Positions 1 through 5,213 of a DNA stretch of 5,213 nucleotides are shown here, piece after piece. The number at the start of each line of letters is the position of its first letter. Within the stretch, counting starts at the first letter, position 1. A program made the position numbers and the translations under genes. Source of the stretch: Chloroflexota bacterium (GTDB lineage Bacteria > Chloroflexota > Limnocylindria > Limnocylindrales > CSP1-4); NCBI GenBank assembly GCA_021801545.1, contig JAJYXX010000142.1, forward strand, positions 1 through 5,213. Reading direction: 5' to 3'. Below the pieces are notes generated by a model, which did no database searches, had not been told where the DNA came from, and saw only the letters and a program-made list of their open reading frames with translations.

Positions 1-44
1 TCGAGGTCGCAGATATCGCCGTTCCAGAGCTCGATCCGTGCCAC
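1..44 (-). CDS. Probable macro-domain (ADP-ribose-binding / O-acetyl-ADP-ribose deacetylase-like) protein, N-terminal fragment
   Basis: Only 14 codons plus two bases are visible, read from GTG 42-44: MARIELWNGDICDL, with the next codon beginning GA (Glu or Asp). Macro-domain proteins of the small bacterial deacetylase type begin with a short beta strand followed by a GDI turn and then a Leu and an acidic residue ahead of the DAIVNAAN loop. The visible part fits that start, with Gly9-Asp10-Ile11 as the GDI that contacts adenine in known macro domains. AGAAGG upstream on the minus strand, within 49-54, is a good Shine-Dalgarno, four nt from the GTG. The frame differs from that of alr, which is still open here, so the two genes overlap by at least 43 nt. 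The rest of the gene is outside the window, so the NAAN loop and active-site residues cannot be checked. The family call rests on a short stretch and is moderate. Confidence 0.55.
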   Translation of the reverse strand, partial: MARIELWNGDICDL

Positions 45-1258
45 TCGACCTTCTCGCTCGTGAGCGTCCGGACGCCGATCGTCCCGGACGCGGAATCGTA
101 CACCCGGGTCAGGCGGCGAGCCATCGCGGTGACGACCTCCCACGAGATCGTGGTGCGTGCCCGCGCCAGCTCGGCGGCCGTGATCTGCTCGCCGTCCTGC
201 TCGCCGAGCAGGACGAACTCGTCGTCGACGGTGACCGGGGGGCCGGGCACGTCGCTGACGTCGGCCATCAGCGCGTCCATCGCGACGTTGCCGACGAGCG
301 GCACGCGGACGCCCCGCACGAGCGCACTCGTCCGGTTCGAGTAGGCCCGGCTCCAGCCGTCCCCGTAGCCGATGGGCAGGGTGGCGATCCGGCTCGGCTG
401 GCGGGTGACGAAGCTCGAGCCGTAGCTGATCGCGCTGCCGGCCGGCAGCTCGGCCACCCGGACCGGGCAGGCGTGGAGCGACATCACCGGTCGGAGCGCC
501 ATGAGCGCCGGCGAACGCCGCTCCTCACGCCCGAGGTCATCGGGGACGAGGCCGTAGAGCGCGAGACCCACCCGGACAGCGTCGTAGGCGGGCAGCCGCC
601 CGGCGAGGATCCCGCCGCTGGCGAGGAGATGACGGACGGGCGTTCGGACCCCTCCGTCGCGCAGGAACGCGGTCGTCGCGTCGAACCGGGCCACCTGGCT
701 GAGCGAGCGGACGTCGTCCTCGGGGGACCCGAGATGCGACCACAGCCCGGCGAGGACGACCCCGGGCGTCCCCCGAATCGCGTCGACCGCGGCCCGCACG
801 TCGGCGGGGGCAACGAACCCGCCCCGCCCGAGCCCCGTCTCCACCTCGAGGTGGATCCGCAGCCGACGGCGCGGGGCGCGGCCGGTGGCGCGGGTGCGGC
901 GGAGCGCCTCGAGCGTCCGGACGAGGAGCTCGGTGTCGCCGGCCGTCAGCGAGAACGAGCGGCGGGCCGCCTCGGGCGCGAGCTCGGGGGGGACCGGGTA
1001 GACGGTGAGGACCGGCAGCCGAAGGCCGGCCTCTCGGAGCTCGAGCGCCTCGTCGAACGTGGCGACGCACAGGCCGTCGACGCCGGCCGAGGCGAGCGCG
1101 CGCGCCACCGGGACGGCACCGTGGCCGTAGGCGTCGGCCTTGACGACTGCCTCGACCCGGACGCCCGCCGGCAGCGCGGAGCGGATCGCCGCGAGGTTGC
1201 CGGTCAGACGGTCGAGGTCGATCCGCAGCCAGGCCGTCCGAGGCAGCGGCGGCCTCAG
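1..1258 (-). CDS. alr: Alanine racemase Alr, CTG start, 3' end beyond the window
   Basis: Alr is the PLP enzyme that interconverts L- and D-alanine for peptidoglycan. At least 419 codons are open, without frameshift, from 1258 to the left edge. Numbering from the CTG: TAWLRIDLDRL (8-18), the PLP-lysine motif AVVKADAYGHG (37-47, Lys40), VYPVPPE (86-92), ETGLGR (140-145, Arg145), GLWSHLGSPED (173-182ish), RHLLASGG (209-216), YDAVRVGLALYG (225-236, Arg229 for the pyridine nitrogen), AISYGSSF (276-283, catalytic Tyr279), IGYGDGWSRAYSN (296-308), VGNVAMDALM (322-331) and SWEVV to LTRVY (372-387). Compared with Geobacillus Alr, the carbamylated Lys129 is Glu138, Asn203 is Ala213, Cys311 is Ala326 and Tyr354 is Trp373. 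An in-frame TGA lies at 1367-1369, and no ATG, GTG or TTG occurs between it and Lys40, so CTG 1256-1258 is the best start. It overlaps the nnrD stop (CTGA). The usual family end is near residue 387-400, so the stop is probably just past the edge. Confidence 0.94.
   Translation of the reverse strand, partial: MRPPLPRTAWLRIDLDRLTGNLAAIRSALPAGVRVEAVVKADAYGHGAVPVARALASAGVDGLCVATFDEALELREAGLRLPVLTVYPVPPELAPEAARRSFSLTAGDTELLVRTLEALRRTRATGRAPRRRLRIHLEVETGLGRGGFVAPADVRAAVDAIRGTPGVVLAGLWSHLGSPEDDVRSLSQVARFDATTAFLRDGGVRTPVRHLLASGGILAGRLPAYDAVRVGLALYGLVPDDLGREERRSPALMALRPVMSLHACPVRVAELPAGSAISYGSSFVTRQPSRIATLPIGYGDGWSRAYSNRTSALVRGVRVPLVGNVAMDALMADVSDVPGPPVTVDDEFVLLGEQDGEQITAAELARARTTISWEVVTAMARRLTRVYDSASGTIGVRTLTSEKVEWHGSSSGTAISATS
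49..55 (-). promoter_or_regulatory. Shine-Dalgarno GAGAAGG for the GTG start at base 44
   Basis: On the minus strand GAGAAGG ends four nt before the GTG at 42-44. It lies inside the 3' part of the alr frame and supports a separate downstream gene beginning there. Confidence 0.5.
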
Positions 1259-2325
1259 CGGAGCGTCTCCCCGGGCGACGCGGCACGGGCCCCGAACCCG
1301 AGGCGCCGGCCCGACGATCGACGCGCCGCGAGGAGGGCGAGTCGCCGGCGCGCAAACGCGACCTCGTCAGGCAGGTCCGAGGCAAGGAGCCCCGCATCGC
1401 CGATCCGCTGGCGAACCGCCTCGCCGGCCAGCCCGTGAAGGTAGACCCCGAGCCGGGCGGCGGCGAACGGCTCCACGCCCTGGGCCAGGAGCGCCCCGAT
1501 CGTCCCGGAGAGCACGTCACCGGTCCCACCGCTCGCCAGGGCCGGGTTCTCGAACGGGGCGACGGCGATCGAGCCTTCCGGCTCGGCGATGACCGTCCGG
1601 GCTCCCTTGAGGACGACGACCTGGCCCCACCGCTCGGCGGCGGTCGCGGCGGCCCGGGCACGGGCGGTATCGTCGGCCAGGAGATCACCGTCGGCGTCGG
1701 GGTCGCTCCCGCTGGCTGCCCGGAGCCGCCGGAATTCACCCACGTGCGGGGTGAGGACGGCCCGCCGCGTGACACCCTCCCACCAGGCGTCGAGTGAGGC
1801 GAGCGAGCGGAGCGCCTCGGCATCGACGACCGCCGGCACCGGGGCCGGTTCCTCGGGGACGGCGAGGAGGGCCGAGATCAGCTCGGTCGTCGCGAGCCCC
1901 GGCTTGAGGCCCGGGCCGACAACGATCGCGTCGTGGTCGTGGTCGAGGATCCGCCCGAGCGCCTGCTCGGGGTCGACCTCCTCGACGTCGTCCTCGGGCA
2001 GCCCCATCGTCGTCGCCTCGACGACCTTCGCCGCGAAGAGCGGCTGGAGCGATTCGGGCACCGCCAGCGTGACGAGACCGGCCCCGGCCCGCCCGGCGGC
2101 CCGGCAGACGAGGAGCGCGGCCCCGGCGTAGTCGAGCGAGCCGGCGAGGACGAGCAGCTTGCCGAACATCCCCTTGTGGCCGCGCTCGGGACGAGCCGGG
2201 AGCAGCGAGGCGGCAAGGTCGTCGTCGAGCGCGGTCGTCCCGGGCACGACCTCCACCGTGCGTCCCGCGCCCGCCGCGCCTCCCTCGGCTCGGCGCCCGA
2301 AGCCGACCGGGACCCGCTCAGGCAT
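1255..2325 (-). CDS. nnrD: ADP-dependent (S)-NAD(P)H-hydrate dehydratase NnrD
   Basis: NnrD removes water from damaged S-NADHX or S-NADPHX at the expense of ADP, restoring NAD(P)H. The protein has 356 residues and a ribokinase-like fold of the YjeF C-terminal family. Visible motifs are GHKGMFGKLLVLAGS (49-63), AAGRAGAGLVTLAVP (76-90), IVVGPGL (134-140), VVDAEAL (166-172), LTPHVGEFRRL (191-201), VVVLKGARTVIA (236-247) and NPALASGGTGDVLSG (260-274), with Asp270 the probable catalytic base, then GVYLHGLAGE (293-302) and GLLASDL (312-318). Only about 48 residues precede the domain, so the NAD(P)HX epimerase domain (NnrE), often fused at the N-terminus, is absent. The ATG (2323-2325) sits in ATGCCTGA, overlapping the acpS stop. 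The Shine-Dalgarno is weak (GGCGG about 8 nt upstream), suggesting coupling. An in-frame GTG at 2332-2334 is the alternative start. The last ~25 residues, after the conserved core, are Arg- and Ala-rich tail. Confidence 0.95.
   Translation of the reverse strand: MPERVPVGFGRRAEGGAAGAGRTVEVVPGTTALDDDLAASLLPARPERGHKGMFGKLLVLAGSLDYAGAALLVCRAAGRAGAGLVTLAVPESLQPLFAAKVVEATTMGLPEDDVEEVDPEQALGRILDHDHDAIVVGPGLKPGLATTELISALLAVPEEPAPVPAVVDAEALRSLASLDAWWEGVTRRAVLTPHVGEFRRLRAASGSDPDADGDLLADDTARARAAATAAERWGQVVVLKGARTVIAEPEGSIAVAPFENPALASGGTGDVLSGTIGALLAQGVEPFAAARLGVYLHGLAGEAVRQRIGDAGLLASDLPDEVAFARRRLALLAARRSSGRRLGFGARAASPGETLR
1267..1272 (-). promoter_or_regulatory. Shine-Dalgarno GGGGAG that decides the alr CTG start
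   Basis: On the minus strand, GGGGAG lies exactly 8 nt upstream of the CTG at 1256-1258. It is the best Shine-Dalgarno near any intergene junction in the cluster and sits inside the last codons of nnrD. A second in-frame CTG at 1244-1246 has only AGG about 6 nt upstream, so it is the weaker choice. Confidence 0.75.
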
Positions 2326-2878
2326 CGGGGGCACCGCCGTCGACGAGCGCCCGCAGGCGCTCGAGCCGGGCCAGGATCCGCCGCTCGCGGTCGTCGAGCC
2401 GCTCCTCGATGTCGGGCGGGAAGAGGTAGCGGCCGCCGGCCGTGCGGATGCCGTAGGCGATCGCGACCGCGTAATCCGACTCGTGGCTGATCGAGACCGC
2501 CACCCGGCCCATGCCCAGCTGCTCGGCGCGGGCCGCCGCGCGCCCGTGGAGCCGGACGGCGGGCTGGCCGGTCGGCAGGCGCTCGATCTCGATGTCACGC
2601 CAGCCGATCCCGCGGACGCCGAGGCCGAGGACCTTGGAGACGGCCTCCTTGGCCGCCCATCGTCCGGCGAGCGTCTCGGGCCGGTCGCGGACGTAGCGCC
2701 GCTCCGAGGGGGTGAGGACCCGGCGCGAGAACCGCGTCCCGTAGCGCTCGAGGGTGCGTCGGATCCGCTCCACCTTGACGATGTCGATCCCGAGCTCGGT
2801 CGTCCCGGGCGGAACCAGCCCGGGGGCGGCGTGGGGGTCGATTGGGGCGGAACCGTCGGACCACTCGCGCGGGGTCAT
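2318..2878 (-). CDS. acpS: Holo-[acyl-carrier-protein] synthase AcpS with N- and C-terminal extensions
   Basis: AcpS transfers 4'-phosphopantetheine from CoA to the serine of apo-ACP, activating it for fatty-acid synthesis. The core (about 28-143) carries ELGIDIVKVERI (28-39), with Asp32 matching the Mg-binding Asp of E. coli AcpS, then FSRRVLTPSERRY (50-62), AGRWAAKEAVSKVLG (71-85) with Glu78 as the second metal ligand, and AVSISHESDYAVA (127-139). The protein has 186 residues against about 120-130 for the family: about 27 extra at the N-terminus and about 43 at the C-terminus, the latter rich in Arg, Glu and Leu and probably helical. The ATG lies 7 nt after the glmS stop, and AGGG (2884-2887), which overlaps that stop codon, is a plausible Shine-Dalgarno. 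No ATG, GTG or TTG lies between this ATG and the core; only a CTG at residue 21 could shorten it. The 3' end overlaps nnrD by 8 nt, suggesting coupled translation. Confidence 0.95.
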   Translation of the reverse strand: MTPREWSDGSAPIDPHAAPGLVPPGTTELGIDIVKVERIRRTLERYGTRFSRRVLTPSERRYVRDRPETLAGRWAAKEAVSKVLGLGVRGIGWRDIEIERLPTGQPAVRLHGRAAARAEQLGMGRVAVSISHESDYAVAIAYGIRTAGGRYLFPPDIEERLDDRERRILARLERLRALVDGGAPDA

Positions 2879-2885
2879 GTCTGCC

Positions 2886-4724
2886 CTACTCGACCGTCAC
2901 CGACTTCGCCAGGTTGCGGGGCTGGTCGACGTCGGTCCCCCGGGCCACGGCCATGTGGTAGGCGAACAGCTGGAGCGGGATGACCGCCAGGACCGGGCTC
3001 AGCGCCTCGTGCGTGTCGGGGACCCAGCAGACGTCGTCGACGAAGCGCTCGATCTGGGGGTCGCCATCGGTCGCAACGGCGATCACCCGCGCGTCGCGGG
3101 CCCGACCCTCCATGACGTTGCTGATCAGCTTGTCGTAGACACTCGAGCGGGTCGCGACAGCCACCAGCGGTACCTCGGCGTCGAGCAGCGAGATCGGGCC
3201 GTGCTTCAGCTCACCGGCCGCGTACCCCTCGGCATGAACGTAGCTCACCTCCTTGAGCTTCAGCGCCCCCTCGAGCGCCGCCGGGTAGGTCATCCCCCGG
3301 CCCACGAACATGAAGCCCCGCGAGTTCACGTACCGCCGGGCGAGCGTCGCGCTGTCGGCGGCGTTGTCGAGGGCCCGCCGGGCTGCATCCGGAAGCGCGC
3401 GAAGAGCGAGCCCCAGCTCGCGCTCCCGTTCGTCGTCGAGCGCCCCGCGCAGCTTCGCGATCGCGGCGGCGAGGATGACGAGCGTCGTCACCTGGGTCGT
3501 GAACGTCTTCGAGGCGGCGACCGCGATCTCCGGTCCGGCCTGGAGGAAGAGCACCGCGTCCGCCTCGCGGGTGATCGCCGAACCGACCGTGTTCGTCACC
3601 GCCACGACGCGGCAGCCTCGCTCGCGGGCGAGCCGGGTCGGGGCGATCGTGTCGGCGGTTTCACCCGACTGGGTGACGGCGATGACGAGCGTCCGCTCGT
3701 CGAGCGGCGGTGGCGCATAGCGGAACTCGGACCCGACCGTCGCCCGGGCCGGCAGGCCGGTCCACTCCTGGAGGAGGGCGGCCCCGACGAGCGATGCGTA
3801 GTAGGCGCTACCGCAGGCGATCAGTTCGACCCGGTTGATCGCGGCAAGGTGCCCGCCCAGACCGTCGAGTCCGTCGAGCTCGTCGACCCGGATCAGGCCC
3901 TCGCGGGTCACCCGGCCGGTGATCGCGGCCCGGAGCGCCTGCGGCTGCTCGTACATCTCCTTGAGCATGAAGTGCTCGTAGCCGCCCTTCTCGGCCGCCT
4001 CGAGCGACCAGGGGACCGTGCTCACGACCCGCTCGCGCGGCGCGCCGTCGACGCCGCTGATCGTCACGCCCCAGGGACGGAGATCGACGACGTCACCCTC
4101 CTCGAGGAAGATCACCCGGTCCGTGTGGGCGAGGATGGCCGCGACGTCGGAGGCGAGGAACGTTTCCCCCTCGCCGATCCCGACCACGAGCGGCACGTTC
4201 ATCCGGGCACCGACGAGCCGGTCCGGTTCGCCGCGGTGCATCACCGCAAGCGCGTAGGCGCCCTCGGCCTGGCGGAGCGCGATCCGGGTCGCCTCGGCGA
4301 TGTCGCCCGCGTATGCCTCCTCGATGAGGTGGGCGAGCGCTTCCGTGTCGGTCTCCGAGGCGAGATGATGGCCGCGCGCTTCGAGCCCGTCACGGAGCTC
4401 GCGGAAGTTCTCGATGATCCCGTTGTGGATCACCGTGATCTCGCCGGTGCAGTCGACGTGGGGGTGGGCATTCAGGTCGTTCGGCCGACCGTGGGTCGCC
4501 CAGCGAGTGTGGGCGAGCCCGATCGCGGCGTGTGGGGTCCGATCGAGGAGCGCGGTCTGCAGGTTCGTGAGCTTGCCGGCGCGCTTCTCGACGAACAGCT
4601 CCCCGGCCTCGTCGACGAGGGCGATGCCGGCCGAGTCGTAGCCGCGGTACTCGAGCCGCTTCAGGCCCTCGATCAGGATCGGACCCGCTTCCCGCGGCCC
4701 GGTGTAACCGACGATGCCGCACAT
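2886..4724 (-). CDS. glmS: Glutamine--fructose-6-phosphate aminotransferase (isomerizing) GlmS
   Basis: GlmS converts fructose-6-phosphate and glutamine to glucosamine-6-phosphate and glutamate, the first committed step to UDP-GlcNAc, and feeds the neighbouring GlmM. The protein has 612 residues, the usual size. The N-terminal class II glutaminase domain (about 1-230) starts MCGIVGYTG, so Cys2 is the nucleophile after Met removal; HTRWATHG (72-79), HNGIIEN (100-106) and SETDTE (123-128) supply glutamine-binding and oxyanion residues. Two SIS sugar-isomerase domains follow: CGSAYYA (304-310) and TQSGETADT (351-359) in the first; EGALKLKEVSY (485-495) and ELKHGP (505-510) in the second. Glu492, His508 and Lys607 match E. 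coli Glu488, His504 and Lys603 of the isomerase site. The C-terminus, NLAKSVTVE, is canonical. The ATG start is fixed by Cys2 and by GGAGAA (4734-4739) nine nt upstream. The stop is TAG 2886-2888. The CGSAYYA loop usually reads CGTSYxA, a mild variation. Confidence 0.98.
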   Translation of the reverse strand: MCGIVGYTGPREAGPILIEGLKRLEYRGYDSAGIALVDEAGELFVEKRAGKLTNLQTALLDRTPHAAIGLAHTRWATHGRPNDLNAHPHVDCTGEITVIHNGIIENFRELRDGLEARGHHLASETDTEALAHLIEEAYAGDIAEATRIALRQAEGAYALAVMHRGEPDRLVGARMNVPLVVGIGEGETFLASDVAAILAHTDRVIFLEEGDVVDLRPWGVTISGVDGAPRERVVSTVPWSLEAAEKGGYEHFMLKEMYEQPQALRAAITGRVTREGLIRVDELDGLDGLGGHLAAINRVELIACGSAYYASLVGAALLQEWTGLPARATVGSEFRYAPPPLDERTLVIAVTQSGETADTIAPTRLARERGCRVVAVTNTVGSAITREADAVLFLQAGPEIAVAASKTFTTQVTTLVILAAAIAKLRGALDDERERELGLALRALPDAARRALDNAADSATLARRYVNSRGFMFVGRGMTYPAALEGALKLKEVSYVHAEGYAAGELKHGPISLLDAEVPLVAVATRSSVYDKLISNVMEGRARDARVIAVATDGDPQIERFVDDVCWVPDTHEALSPVLAVIPLQLFAYHMAVARGTDVDQPRNLAKSVTVE

Positions 4725-4796
4725 GGCGTCAGGTTCTCCGTGTGTGCCCGGCGGCAGCGACCGACGGGTCCTGGCTTCGCTGGCTGGGCAACCGGC
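4725..4796 (-). other. glmM-glmS intergenic gap, no clear promoter or terminator
   Basis: This 72-nt stretch is the only gap of any length in the window. It holds the glmS Shine-Dalgarno GGAGAA (4734-4739). A short direct repeat, CTGGCT, occurs twice about 9 nt apart near 4771-4786, and a 4-bp GACC/GGTC inverted repeat lies just left of it. I see no convincing -35/-10 pair, no GC hairpin with a T run and no room for a glmS ribozyme, so glmS is probably co-transcribed with glmM. Confidence 0.5.
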
Positions 4797-5213
4797 TCAG
4801 TTTAGACGCTCCCCGGCGAGCGAGGCGATCGCGTCCGCGAGCTCGGTCACGAGTGCGGCATCGGTCCCCTCGACCATCACCCGGAGCGCCGGCTCGGTCC
4901 CCGAGGGGCGGACGAGGACTCGCCCCCCGGCACCGAGCCGGTCGCACGCCTCGGCGATCGCCCGCTGGAGCACCGGGTCCCCCTCCCACTGGTCCTTGTG
5001 ACGGGCACGGACCGCGCGCTGTTGCTGGGGCAGGAGCGGGATCCGTGCCGCGAGACTGGCCAGATCGCTCCCCCGCCGACTCATCACCCGAAGAACCTCG
5101 AGGGCGGTGACGATCCCGTCGCCGCTCGTCGTGTGCTCGAGGACGATGACGTGGCCGCTCTTCTCGCCGCCCAGCTCGGCGCCGTTCACCTGCATCCCCT
5201 CGAGGATGTACTT
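4797..5213 (-). CDS. glmM: Phosphoglucosamine mutase GlmM, C-terminal part (5' end beyond the window)
   Basis: GlmM isomerises glucosamine-6-phosphate to glucosamine-1-phosphate in the cytosol, on the route to UDP-GlcNAc and peptidoglycan. The frame is open to the right edge and ends at TGA 4797-4799, giving 138 visible residues, about 30% of the usual ~445-450. Near the start of the fragment is GGEKSGH (fragment residues 15-21), the sugar-specificity loop of domain 3, followed by the TSGDGIVTAL segment. Near the end is RPSGTEPALRVMVEG (from about residue 102), the phosphate-binding loop of domain 4. The catalytic serine and the metal-binding Asp motif lie outside the window. The ATG at 5195 is an internal Met: codons for KYILEG precede it and fit the family. 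The GGEKSGH loop and the adjacent glmS favour GlmM over phosphomannomutase or phosphoglucomutase. It is the first gene visible in the cluster, with 72 nt to glmS. Confidence 0.95.
   Translation of the reverse strand, partial: KYILEGMQVNGAELGGEKSGHVIVLEHTTSGDGIVTALEVLRVMSRRGSDLASLAARIPLLPQQQRAVRARHKDQWEGDPVLQRAIAEACDRLGAGGRVLVRPSGTEPALRVMVEGTDAALVTELADAIASLAGERLN

Noticed and set aside
1200..1330. Programmed frameshift fusing NnrD to Alr
   Set aside because: The alr frame is offset from nnrD at the junction, but no slippery heptamer or evident downstream structure is seen, and a strong Shine-Dalgarno with a spaced CTG explains the arrangement more simply.
1..1366. alr as a pseudogene or frameshifted gene because it lacks a usual start
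   Set aside because: Translation from 1258 to base 2 shows every alanine racemase block in order without stop or frameshift, and the CTG has a good Shine-Dalgarno. Only the start codon is unusual.
38..1438. 466-codon open frame on the plus strand, antisense to alr
   Set aside because: It is in register with the alr codons, and alr lacks TTA, CTA and TCA in this stretch, so the antisense frame stays open by composition. No recognisable domain is visible.
537..1823. 428-codon minus-strand frame across the nnrD-alr junction
   Set aside because: It is out of frame with both genes and gives an Arg/Pro/Ser-rich translation. The true nnrD and alr frames carry all the family motifs.
4725..4796. glmS ribozyme or other riboswitch upstream of glmS
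   Set aside because: The gap is only 72 nt, too short for the ribozyme, and none of its conserved core is visible. That element belongs mainly to Bacillota.
4725..4796. Rho-independent terminator between glmM and glmS
   Set aside because: There are only very short inverted repeats and no run of T residues on the minus strand.
2754..4805. 683-codon open frame on the plus strand, antisense to glmS
   Set aside because: It is in register with the glmS codons, so it would be closed only by TTA, CTA or TCA codons in glmS, which such a GC-rich gene hardly uses. The translation is an Arg/Gly/Asp-rich shadow without family motifs, while glmS on the other strand is certain.

Overview
The window is a compact, single-direction gene cluster for cell-envelope and cofactor metabolism from a high-GC bacterium (roughly 70% G+C by eye, not computed). 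All genes lie on the minus strand and are transcribed from right to left: glmM (3' part only) -> glmS -> acpS -> nnrD -> alr -> the first codons of a probable macro-domain protein. This order is common in Actinomycetota and high-GC Chloroflexota. I cannot choose between them from the sequence, although the alanine racemase and AcpS features seem less like classic Streptomyces or Mycobacterium proteins.

Layout: 4797-5213 is the C-terminal third of phosphoglucosamine mutase. A 72-nt gap (4725-4796) carries the glmS Shine-Dalgarno but no clear promoter, terminator or ribozyme. 2886-4724 is a full-length GlmS. After 7 nt comes acpS (2318-2878), which overlaps nnrD (1255-2325) by 8 nt. nnrD overlaps alr (1258 down to the left edge) in a CTGA junction. 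alr is still open at the edge, and a further gene starts inside it at base 44.

How the genes fit together: GlmS makes glucosamine-6-phosphate and GlmM converts it to glucosamine-1-phosphate, the entry to UDP-GlcNAc and peptidoglycan. Alr supplies D-alanine for the peptide stem. AcpS activates acyl carrier protein for lipid synthesis. NnrD repairs hydrated NAD(P)H, and the downstream macro-domain protein, if correctly read, would act on ADP-ribose derivatives.

The least ordinary part is alr. Its frame has no ATG, GTG or TTG between an in-frame stop and the conserved N-terminus, so it almost certainly starts at CTG with a strong Shine-Dalgarno. Its active site also differs from textbook alanine racemase at several positions. 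There is no mobile element, CRISPR array, RNA gene or defence system, and I see no evidence of a wholly new system.
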